Assembly (NCBI RefSeq): GCF_021134715.1
Contig: NC_060018.1
Span: forward strand, 62,001-126,000
Length of the DNA stretch: 64,000 bases
Reading direction: 5' to 3'
Source: Daphnia pulex
Lineage: Eukaryota; Arthropoda; Branchiopoda; Diplostraca; Daphniidae
In this document: positions 48,301-60,300 of the stretch, one piece after another
How the letters are laid out: every line of letters starts with the position of its first letter
Numbering within the stretch: the stretch's first letter is position 1
Translations under genes and position numbers: made by a program
Notes under the pieces: generated by a model
What the model was told of the DNA's origin: nothing
The model's input: only the letters and a program-made list of their open reading frames with translations
Database searches by the model: none

Positions 48301-51300
48301 AAAACCAAAATCAAATGGTTCGGAATGAGAGAAGGTGAAGGAAATGATGAATCGTCTGCCGAGAATTCTCTCATTCCATTCGATGAATTAAACATGAATC
48401 CAGGGAATCTGGTTTTCTTCTTTTTTGTCTTCTTGTTTTTACGGCCTGGGCCTTAAATGGTTTCAAACGCCATCATCTTGTATGCCGTCGTTCGATTTGT
48501 ATAGATCTATCGTTATTGGGATTTGGTATGGAAAATAATAATCAAATGGTTTTTATTCAAATGAAAAAAAGGAACGTCCAGCTGGAAATTTCTTTTTTCC
48601 CCACTTTTTTGCTTAGCCTGTGAACAGTTTGTGGATGTGGGAGGTGACGACAAGTGACAGGTTTTGGGTTGTTGTGTGTTTGTTGTTGTTGTGTCGGCAC
48701 ACCAAACGACTTTGTCATCGTTTCTGACTTTTTCTTCCTGGAAAATGCCCGGCCTGACATTTTTCTCCACCTAGGCAGGAGTGGGGGGTGGGAGGGGTTG
48801 TCCACCGGTAGAAGAACGACTACCTGACAACGATGATGATGATGATGATGTAAAGGATAATAACACATCACACGTGCAGTAAAGAGGGACAAGACACGAG
48901 ACTCGGCAAAGGGTTGCCGAGTACACACAGCAGCAGCGTAGAGTGAAGCAACAACTTTTGGGTTGTTGTTGTTGTTGAGGAAAAGACGGGAGTGCATTAC
49001 AGCAGCGGGCGAGGGGAGATTGATTGTGTTACACGCGACCCGGCCCTCCGTGACGTTGTGGTTTGGCCGGTCGATCGGTATGGTGTGGTGCTCTATCCTT
49101 TTGCTGGTTCTTCTTTCACTCTACTAGACACGTCAATTGCCCAGGCCCAGGAAACCACCACAACCACCGCCAGTCTCGTATGTCTCGAGTGGGGACTGGT
49201 TAAATACATGTTACAAGACAACAACAAACAACAACCGAGATTTTTGTTTTCTTCATGACTAACGCAATTTGATTGTCGCCGAATTCCTTCGTTTCGGATT
49301 TATTTCGGGACGGATACCGTGACAAAACGGACAGGCAGACACACGTCCCCATTTTCATTGCCGCCAAGAAACCAAACCCCGAAGGAAGAAAAAGTCGGGA
49401 GGGAAATAATAATAATAATAAGAAACGTCGGCGAAACCTGCGGGAAACTCACAGGAGAAAATCACAAGTCAGTTAAGCCAAAAAAAGACAAGTCAGACAG
49501 ACGTGCGCAGGCATTCTTGGATATCTTTCCAGATGGCCGCCGCTATTCTTCGTTTTCTTCTTCGTTTGGGGTTTGTCGTCCTTTGCGTCCCAGCCCCGAC
49601 GACGACAAGCCCAGGGAACCAAGAAACAAAATTCGAGTGTGTGCCGCGGTTATTTAGAACGAATGAAAAGAGACACGGGGGCCAGGATTATTTGCGCCTC
49701 GCTCTTTTTTCCTTTTTTCATGAATCCTTTTAAAAAAGAGACGTGCCAGATTTTTCGTCTATTTCGGACACGGAGCAACACACCCGCGTTCCAATTTCCC
49801 TCTCTCTTTTCTCCTTTTTTTTATTCCAAACTTTTCGCTGTAAAAATCAACCCGAGAAAAGTTGTTGTTGTTGTTGTTGTTTATTACGCGTAGTAGATCT
49901 GGCTCCTTGGCTGTTAATAGCACCCGCCTGGAGATTGATAGGGAATTTTTTTGACCTACAATTTAGACGATGAAATGTGATTCAAAATGTTTAGAGACTT
50001 TTTTTTTCCTGCCGGCTTGTTTGTCCGAGTACACAACATCGGACAAACATGCCAGTATGTATTTTGTTGGCATATAATTATCAAATGGAAACGGCTAGCT
50101 GCCTTTTGTAAAAACAAGTCCTTCCACATTCCCCGTTTTTGTTTGTTTTGTTTTTTTTGCGCGTGACGTTGCATTCAAATATGACCCATAATATATAGGG
50201 GAGAGACTGGGAGAGGAGGGGGGTGGGTTACCTGTTGTTGGTCTGGATGCCTTTCTTATCCTTGAGATATTGATTGATTGCCTCCTGTAAGAAGAAGAGA
50301 AGAAAAAAAAAAGGAAAAAATTTGGACGTGTCGGCTCGTTTCCGTCGATTTTGGAAAAATTCAAAAAATCAAAAATTCCATTTTTTTTTCATGTAATCTC
50401 GAGCACGTTGTTTTCAAGAGGGGGGAGGCAGGCAGTCATGATTACAGCGTTTTGGAAGCACGTTCCATGCATTAAACATCATCCATCGCTCGAATAATAA
50501 TCAAACGGTGTGTGCTGTATTATATGAATAACTGCCCACCCCTTGACTTCTGACTTGATTTTTCTTATTCTCTCTTCTCTCGAGGGATGTGATGAATTGG
50601 TGTAATACTAATCGGGAAGCGAAATTAAACCGTAACGACTGCTGCTGCTGCCACCACAGAAAAAACGAAACGATTTTCCATGTGAATAAATGAATCGTTT
50701 GATTGTTACCCAAATCACTGACCCAACCTTCTCATTTGTCGTTTTTCTTCATTCTTACGTGGCGTGAGAAAAGGAGGAATGAGGTCGGCTGGCCAAGAGA
50801 AAAAGGGAAGTTTTTCCTTTTATTTTTTAAAAATAATATTTGGTGGTCGTTACTGAAATGTCCGAAAGTTGTCGGCTCTTCCGGTCGTGGATGAAGCTGT
50901 TTTTTCTGTGTACCCACACACACCCCCGTCTGCTGCCGCCTTCTGTTCAATATGTATGGACGTGAAACCCCTTTTATTTTCTTTCTTTGGGAGAAAAACA
51001 AATTTGTTGTTTCTTTGTTGGTTGTGGGAGAATGTTTTAGTTTTTCTTACCTTGTGGGAAAAAAAGGGAAAGAAAAAGGCGACGGCATTGGGGCATCAAT
51101 TTCCTCTTTCCCAATCACGAAAATGGAGCCTCTGCTGTTGTTTCTGATTTTTCCATGAGTTTGGCGTTGCACACAAACGCGGCTGTCACGCTCCTTGATG
51201 AATGAGCTCTTGTTTCTCCCGTCGTCTCTCCTATAGATTTTCTCTTTAATGACTCTTCAAATGTACATCTAGAACATCGGCAACGGCCGGCCCATTTGAT

Positions 51301-54300
51301 TCCCCTCGTTTCTGTCGATGATTTATTTGTTTGGAAAGTTTTTTTCTTTCTTTTCCCTTTTTCTGGCACCTCCCGCGTGAACCGACCGGGGTCACGCCGG
51401 TCTACAATACGGGAGCCCCCAAACGGAAAAAAAAGGAAAAGTGTCGGGATAAAGAGTGAAAGCGGCAAAAGGTTGAACTGCCTCTTCTCGTTGCTTTTTC
51501 AACACCCGACAGCCATTCAAGGCAGCAACTAGTACAAGGGAATCGTGCAGCGGCAGCCAAAGCGTGAAAGTTTTCTTTTTCTTCTCTTTTCCAACATCCA
51601 CCGCCGCGCAGCCTTGGCTCTGTGGTCCCCCTCGATTTTGTTCGTGATCGGCAAAGGCAAAACGAAAATTCTCCTTTTTTCTTCTTCCCCCATTCTCTCC
51701 CGATCACTTTCGAAATCTTTTCATTTTATTTTGTTTTCCTCTTTTTGTTGTTTTCATTCGCCGTCCTTGGGGCGCCGTTATTATGAATTCCCGTCAAGTC
51801 CAAGTGTCTTTGCGTCACGGGTCCACGACCCCCCTCATACCTGGTCGCACTCACGTCACCCGGCAATTGTAATAGTCGCACGTAGGCAATGCATTGCCCG
51901 TGCGATGGAAAATTGTTTTTTTCCTTTTTGTATTTTTTTTTGCTGTTTTCTTGTGTAATGGGCCGATAGAAAGTGGCGACGATGACAAAAGCGATGATTT
52001 TGCACGACTGGTGAATCTGGGAGGAGATGACTCATCGCCAGTCATAGAAGAAAAAAAGGGGGGAAGGAGGTCTCTGAGATCAGCGCAGACATTTTCTCCT
52101 TGGGCGCCATCATCAATTCCCATGGAAAGTCTGTGGAACGTAGACGTTGGGCCGTGCCAGTTTTTGGCAGCCGGGGCCACCCCTCTTTCTTCTTCTTCTT
52201 CTTTTATTATTATTATTATTATACGTTCGTCGATGTTGGTACAATCAAAGCTAGTGCCTGTCGCTATGTTACACTTTCCCTCTAGGACGACGGCGACGAA
52301 ACCAGTCGGTTCTTCTTTTTTATCCCTCGAAACTATTCGTCTTGTTCCATCTCTGCCCCTGCAGAACGACCCCATCAGTTGTTCTCTTCTTCCTGTCGTT
52401 CCTTATTGGAAGAGGAGGAAAAGAAAGAGCCTTCCTTCCTACCATCCATCTATCTATCTATATATCTATTGCATCCATCCTACTGGTTTCTCAGACTCTA
52501 CAACCAACTCTTAAATGGAAGCGTCGACTATATCACAAGAGAAAAATAAGAAAAGCTTTTTTGAGGCCAGCCCCCTTTTTGTTCTTCCCATTTATCGATC
52601 CGGCTTGTTGTTTATTTGAGTCGAAAATATTATCTTTCCTTGTCCCTCTCTCTCTCCGCCACTGGCATAAGCCACTAGGATCTATCAGTCCTGGTAGCCT
52701 TGTTGTGTTTGGTCGGTTGGCCGTTTGTTGTTCCAGTCGACGGAGCCGTTAACGAGCTACTTCCTCCTCTGCTGGCCGACGGTCGGAAATGCGTACGAGC
52801 CGGACAAACAGAGAAATCACTTGTGCGCCTCAAAAGCGACTCAATCGTTCACCATTCAACAGCGATCGATGCAGCGCTCCCCCCCTCGTTTCACAAATGC
52901 ACTCCCGATTGGGTTATCTATTTATTATTATTATTGGATATAATAATATATACGGGCTGTTGTTGTTGTTGTTGTTTTTGGCCCGGAATCAAAAGCCCGC
53001 ACCATTTTGCTTTCCCTTTTTTTTGGGGTCGGATGCTCGGATCTGTCACGGGGTTGTGAAGTGATTGGCCTCCGATCGATACATCGGTCCCGTCTCTTTT
53101 GTAGCAACTTTTTTTCTTTATTCGTCTTTTTGCTGCTGCTGCTGTTGTTGTCTTGCAACAACCAATGTACGGCGAGATGAAGATAAGATGAGCCGATCCG
53201 GCGGCGGCGAGCGCCGTAGGGGTGGCAATGGCAGTAAGAAAGGAGAAGAAGAAGAAGGAGACGTCTGTTTGTTGGTGTTATTACGCTGCCATCAGTGGCG
53301 CGCGGACGGAGGTCGACACAGCCGACACCCGATACCCCAGTCACAGGGGTGTCCTCTTGTCCCGAAGAACTGAAAACCCCAACTGGGGAAAGATCCACGC
53401 CCTTTTTTTCCTCTCTGCTTTAGAGCAGCAAAGGAGAAAAGAATGAAAAGAGATTAGGTTCCACGTCTTGTATCGAAAGCATCTCCTGCATAGCAGACGG
53501 ACGGGTTTGGATTTCACGTTTCACTACTTGAATGTACACACACACACCGAGCGTCGTATCTTTTGAATCAAATCTCGACAAAACTGTCCTCTCCTCGAAC
53601 GCTTTTCTTTTTTATTTTGCCAAATCTTTTTTTGGGGGGGTATTTGTTCGACGTCATTGTAGTCCAAAAATGAAAATTGAGTTGGTAGCGCGGGGTGTGA
53701 TTCACAACTGCTGCGAGTGAAATGGAAAATATCCAAAGGAAAGTGTTTTATAATAATATTATGCTGCTGCTGCTCCAGTGCTGCAGGGGAAGCAACGACC
53801 TCCGTGGGGGGGAGGACGGAGGAGGAGGAGGAGAGTTTCATGAAGAAGAAAACGGAAAAATGATTGCCCAATTTCATCTCATTTCTTTCTCTTCTCCCCA
53901 GAGCGTCGACAATTTGGGCGAAGGGGCAACTAGTCAAAAGTACTTACACACGATGATGATATCGGGAATGAAAATGTCTATCATCAACGGCTTTCATCAG
54001 ACTCTAGAAACTCTTTTGTTGGTGGTAACCGACCGCTCGTCTCTTTCTTTTTGGCGTGACCAACTTCTCCTTTTTTCCCTTGGCTGGGAATCGGAAAGAC
54101 TAGAGTTGTTTTCTCTTTTTCTTTCTATTAAGCAGCGGGACACGGTCCGCTGTGCAGACTTGTCGACTTTTCAATCGCTTTGCGGTGCGCTGGCGTCTGC
54201 AGCAGATTGGAACCTTTTCGGAAATCGGTGGGGGGACTGGGGCGTTGTCGTTTTGCCTGTCCAGCACTTAGAGGATCCATCGCGATCTATTGCTGCCCTC

Positions 54301-57300
54301 CCGTCTCAACCTGCTGCTGGCACATGTAGCGACTAGGTGTAGAAAGCAGCAACAAGAGGGACGCTCGAGAGCCTTTTCTTGATTCGGCTGGGTGGAGCTC
54401 ACCTTCTTTTATTTATGGAATTTTCTTTCTCTTCTTTTTTCGGGGCCGCTTTTTTTCTCTGATTTTGATTTATGGAACGTCGTTTTTCACCCCAAAAATG
54501 AAATGACATTTCTTATTTTTCTTATTTTTTTAACGAGCGATGCATTCGATTATTATTAATGAAGTTATTATTATCGGAATGTCGTTTGGAGTAAATAGGA
54601 AATTGCCGATTGCGTGTTGTTGGTTTGGCCGGACGGACCATCATTCAAATGGATCGTTTGCCGTCTATTGTGGACCGTGGCTTTTTTTTCTGCTTTATCG
54701 TTTTAAAACATCGTTCGTTTATTTGCGGTTTGCGCTAAGGGGCGATCGACGCAGCAGTCGGCGGTCGGTCGGTTTTCCGAGTTTTGCAGTTGAAAGGCAT
54801 CAGAATGCAAGTTCCTTATTTTCCCAAACGACAAGTCAATAAATAACGAAACCATCAAGTGTGCCCCCATCAAGGCGGAGAAAAGTCATGAAAATGCTTA
54901 TTTTCTTCAAAGGTGCCATCGCCCGGCACTTACTCGATGGATGCAACGCCAAAGAGAAATGGCTCTTTTTCTTTTTCTGTTTTGTTGTCGCTGTTTGGGA
55001 CCCACGTCTGTCTGTCTTTCTCCTTTTCCTTCTTTTTCCCTTTAGGAAAGATCCGTCATCGTTTGGCGGGCGTGAGCCTCTGCATTGCATATTCCATGGC
55101 ACCTTTCTCCCTTCGTCTTTTTCATCTTCTGATGTTGTTGTTGTTGTTGTTACGGTCGATTTCTCTTTTTGGGCCGCTTCTTCTTTGCCTCTTCCATATC
55201 TCATAAAGATGGTGACGGCCGTTATTTCTTGTTGTGAGAGGAGAGACGCCACCCGCCGATATGGCCGACCATTTCCTTTTTCTTTCTTTTTTTCACATGA
55301 GTTTGCTAGTTCTCGTCACTTTGCTGCTGGCCTTTTCTCTTTTTCTCTCTTATGGCCGTTGCGAGAGGGAGAATGTGAACGGCGCTCGTCCACTCTCTTT
55401 GGACCTCGCGTGTGTCTAGCGAGTCCACACACGTCGAGAGAAACAGCCGGACATGACGTCAAAGCAAAAGAGCGGCCCGTCGGTACAAGAAGTTAAGAAG
55501 CGGGGGGTGTTGGCCGTCCACAAAAAGAACCGAAAAACAATCGGAAAAGTAAAGAAGAAAAAACGAACCCTTTGGTTTTGTTTTGTTTGTTTGTTTCCCC
55601 TTTTTTCCCGTGTGGTCGTCGAGGACTTTGATGGATAGACTTTGACTGAATCTGTCAATGAATGCAGCCGGAATGAAAAGGTCAGCTGTTAGTCTCAATC
55701 TCTTCTTGTTGATTGTTGACGCTGGTGTGTGTGTGTGTTTGACTCTGCAGTGGTTTGTTTCTCCTTCTGGACGATTTCCGTCGATGCTGCTTCTGCCCAT
55801 CTGCGGCTTATCTCTTCTTCTTTTGATACATTTTCGGGGCTTGATCAGGCCATCTGCTGTTTTGATCACGCGGCGGACCTTTGCTCCCTTTCTCCTATTC
55901 TAGCCACCACTCTGTCAATTACTTTCCATTCGTCGATGTCGAGAGGTCCGGCCATAACCGCCGAATAAATAAAGGCAATTCGTTTCATTGGGGCCAAATG
56001 GCGGATGACAATAAGAGGATTGGGACGACAGTCAATTGCGATGGAAGGGGGGAGTTATATGGTCTGTTGTCTCTTGCCTCTGCTGTCGCCCCGTCACCAA
56101 TAAACAAGAGACACGAGGACTGGGCCCCTCTGCCATTGTTCTGGCTCGTCTTGTTCTTCTTCTTTTTTTATAGACGGGTCGTTATAGATCGACAACTATC
56201 GACCCCCTGGTGCACTAAACAAGTGAGGTTGTTACTAGTTGACGTGACCAAACTTGTGTGCTGTCCATTGTCTCTCTCTTCGTCCGGAAATGCGTTGCGA
56301 ATCAGCCGATCGAGCGGAATGGTCATTTTCTCAATTTTCAGATGCCACGAGTTGTGTAGTCGACTGGGTCCCCTCTCTTTTCTCTTTTTTTGTGGCTGGC
56401 CATCGTTCGACAGGAAGTCGAACCGACCGAAAGGCAAACCCTCAACCAAGAGCTCCAGTCTGGCTGCGTGGGAGTGGCCTTTTGAGCTGCCCAAAAGAGA
56501 CGGGGTCGGGTGGTGTATTGTGTACTCTTTTTCCAAACTCTCTACTCACGCTACATCGAATCCGTTTGCAAGCGAAACCCGAAATCCCGGCTGCAACCCT
56601 TATTACGGCGAGTTATGCGATCTCTCCCTTCTTGGTTGCCAATAGTTCTCCAGTGATCACGACGGCCTCGGTTGATTTGACAATGGCCGACTGCAATGGA
56701 ATGGAAGAAACGAACGAACGAACGGCGTCGAATGTGAGCCAATGAAATGATGAGCCCCAAAGATGTTTTGACTTGACGGTGCTCACCACGGGAATAGAGA
56801 AGTTATGGAGAACTGGCAAAGGCGTTTGTGTGTGTGTGTGTGTGTGTGTGTTTTGATGGATGGGAGTAAGACGAGGTGCAAAAAGTCTTTTATTTTTATT
56901 TGTATTCTTTTTGAGTGGCCGTTTTCGTGGCCGCCGAGTCGGGGAAACTGTTTTGGCCGCTCGGGTCCCGATGGCAGGGCAGGAACCCGACTGTGCGGAT
57001 GGCACATCTCGAGTTGAGTTTGATGATGGATGACTGGCCGTAACGAGAGAAACATTCGTTGTTGGTTAGGACTTGCACTTCAAGGGAGGCGTAGCTGAAA
57101 GTGAAGCACCGCAACGGTTCGGGCAACTGCTCCAAAGGTCCCAGCAGCAGCAGCAACGGTCGATTCTTTTTTATTTCTCTCTCGTTCGACTCTCCCTGCA
57201 GAGAGAAAAAAGAAGAAGAAAAAGGAAAACATTGAAGACGGTCGGAATTCATCTACTGGAACCAATTGGAAATGGTTAGAGGATGATCCTTGACGTGTCT

Positions 57301-60300
57301 TCTTCTTTTTCTTTCTTTTTTCTTGATGATTCCACACGCGAGAGACGTCATCGTTGTCGGCTCTCCCCCTGATTGGATCCGGCCAAGAAAAAGAAGAAAA
57401 CAAAAAGCCAAGACAGACGTTGATTCACAAAGACATGCACTTTCTTCCTCCCCTCATCTTTTTCTTCTTCCAACTGCCATCGCTGCTCCTGCTGCACGGA
57501 CTTGGCCGAACTGTTGAGACTGCAGATTGGGGGGTGGTATATACGTACCGGTGGTGGTGGTGGGGGGGGGGGTTACGTCGAGAGGTCATTAGCGTTTGAG
57601 GCTGTGCGTTTGGGTGGGTGCTGTCATCCGTCATTGTCGAGAGAAGAAGAAGAAAGAACGAAAGAAAGACGGTGGTGGTGGTGGTAGATGAGGAGAGGGC
57701 ACAGTCCGGGATCAAGATTCGAATGCCAAGACCCTGCCTTAGCCCCAGGTCGTCGTGGCTCTGTACTTAATCAAGATAGAAATAAGATAAACCCAGAAGA
57801 GGAAAACAGGGAAAAAAACAAGGAAGAAATGTGACGAGACATCATCATCATTATCATCCGTCATTCGCTTTTTCTTGATGCAAGGAGGGGGGGGGGATGT
57901 TGTGTGTCATTGCTGTTTCGTGACCGGTGAACAACAACAACAACATCAAGAGATAAATGCGCTCCCGGTCACTTATAAGATGAGACGTCATCAAGAGAAT
58001 ATGAGAGCAAAGGCCCTCAACCTTTTGTCTGTCTGTGTCGTTTCTTTTTCCATCGGGTTGACGGGACGGTTCGCTCGGGTGAATCCGTGTCGAGAGCTAG
58101 GCGAGACCCTTTCCACCTTAATCGCATCCCGTAATATCGAATGAGGAAACGACTGGCGGTCGAGAGAGAACAACTACCACCGCCACCCAAAAACGATAAA
58201 AACCGCCAACCCTTTCACGTTGATTTCCCCTCTCTTGTTTTTCATTATTTCCCTTTTTGTGTGTAAGGACGATGACATCATCGATAACAACATTCGCAAA
58301 AGGAGAAACTGTTGCCATCAAAATAAAAGTGCAGCTTCGTCTATTGAAAAACCCCCACGGTCCATTCCCGTCATCCGGTTGCTATTAGTTTGGACGACCT
58401 TTTTTGGGGGGGCCACTTTGTCGTTGCATTTTTATCCCATTCATTCACGACCCTGACTTCCGGTGCGTTTAATTCCTTTTACGGTTGATCGTGACATATC
58501 GGGCGAAAAGGCAACAAACCACTAGAGATGGCGCTGAACGATTTGCTCGTCGCTGTTGCATAGTTGCAGGTCATGATATCTTTTTTTTCCAGGTCCCTCT
58601 TTTGTTGTCGGGGGGATAATATTTCGTGATCGGGCGGTATTAAAATAATAATGCAGCCCATCTCTCTCTCTCCCCCTGGGCAGCATTCACTGGACAGAGA
58701 TGGACGATGACAATCTTTTGGCGCAGTGTGTTTGTCTGTGTAATGATTCAGACTTCCCTTTTTTAAGCGTGCGCTTCTTTTTGGTCGTTGCTCGATGGAT
58801 GGATGTTTACGGATGTACACGAAAATGAAAATGAAAAAAAAAGTGCAGACCCTGCCGCTTGCCCTGCCATATTTGGATGATATATTTACCCTGTCGTAAT
58901 TTTTGTCTTTCTTTCTTGTTTGTGTTTGGATAAAAGGTTACTGGTGGGAGCCCCGCTGGATCAGAACTTGCAGCCAGGGACCAACCGCTCGGGAGCGCTG
59001 TGGAGATGCCCCATGACGACACGGAAAGATGACTGCGTCCAGGTCGTCACCGACGGCAAACGAAGTACATACATCTCGATCCAATCTTTTCTTTTTTTTT
59101 TTAAATCCAGTTTTTTCTTCTTTTTGTTATTTCTTTCATTTTTAATTTTTTTGAAAAAATGCATTAATCAGATATATTTTTATAATAATAATAATCATTT
59201 TCTCTTTCACGCCGATGATCACTTGTCGTTAATCGATTTCCGTTCATCTTGCGCTGAGCTTTCATTAGACCAAAACAAAACAAAAAATCTATTAGTATTT
59301 GTCGTTCTGTCGAAACTTAACACAAACGCCATTTTTTTCTCTCTCTTGCGCGCGGCGATTAATGACTCATGCTGAATTCATATCGTTCCATTCGTTTTGT
59401 TTAATGGCCCATCATTGAAAGAGTTATTAATCAAACTAAAGTGATTTATCGGCAACATTATTAATAATCTTGTTCAATCAATCTCATCCATCAGCGTCTT
59501 TCCATTGAGTAGAAGCCTTTTTTTATTTACTATTTACATTAATTTATGCAACAACAACCAAAAAAAAACAACCAAAAACAACATATTGTGTTCTTCTCTA
59601 GACTGTCGATTTATTCTGGCTCGGTCCGTAGTCTTTATACTCAAGTCACGTGTGCATCGATTCATCTTTTGATCATAATGGCGATACGTGTTGATTAAAT
59701 TTGTTTCATTTTGTACCACCTTCATCTTCTCTTTCTCTTTCTTTTCTTTTTCTGTTTTTCTCGAAAAACAAACAAACGATCAAAACAAACAAAAACAAAT
59801 CTGTCTCAATGTTCCATCATCACAGACGCCGAGAGCTACCTGTACGACGAGAGTAAGTCGATCCGTCAACCCATCAACCGTCTGATTTTCTTTCAAAAAA
59901 TAATCCTTATCACTTTCCCCCTTTATTTTTTTTAAATTTTTATCCCGACAAAATAAAAAAAGAAAAAGGAAAAATAAAGTAGAAAAATGTCGTGTTTGTT
60001 GTTGCTTGTTTCTGGCACTCTTTCAAACGATCGGAAAATCTTTCAACTTGTTTCCTGGCTGAGTTGTTTTTAAAGGCCTCGTGTAGGTGTCGAAACAAGC
60101 AACACCACACACACACACACACTCACTGTCAAGACAATCTTGAAAAACATTCTTCATTCACTCTCCAGTTATTTTTGATTTTTATTATTTATTTTTTATT
60201 TTTTTTACCTTTTTTGATTGATTCTCCCTCTATAAATGCAGTAAATTATTTATCCTTTCACACAGACGACTAGACACACCTGATTGGATTTGCATCTTTT

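Larger units (their letters stand above)
45482..58936 (+). other. 13.5-kb intron 1 of the integrin alpha gene
   Basis: The intron runs from the GTGAGT donor after residue 57 to the AAAAG acceptor before LLVGAPLDQN. It is pyrimidine/purine-strand-biased and full of simple repeats, with several long open frames that are low in complexity and not conserved in appearance. No nested gene, tRNA or transposon ORF was recognised. Such first introns often carry enhancers; that is inference. Confidence 0.8.

Noticed and set aside
51894..52514. 206-codon plus-strand open frame in integrin intron 1
   Set aside because: Runs through TTC, TTA and ATCT microsatellites; overlapped by a 174-codon frame on the minus strand; no recognisable protein.
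54861..55496. 211-codon plus-strand open frame in integrin intron 1
   Set aside because: Phe/Ser-rich translation of CT-rich DNA with a competing antisense frame; no domain.
55881..56645. 254-codon plus-strand open frame in integrin intron 1
   Set aside because: Low-complexity Ser/Leu/Phe-rich product, no domain, overlapped by equally long frames on the other strand; expected from CT-rich sequence with few stops.
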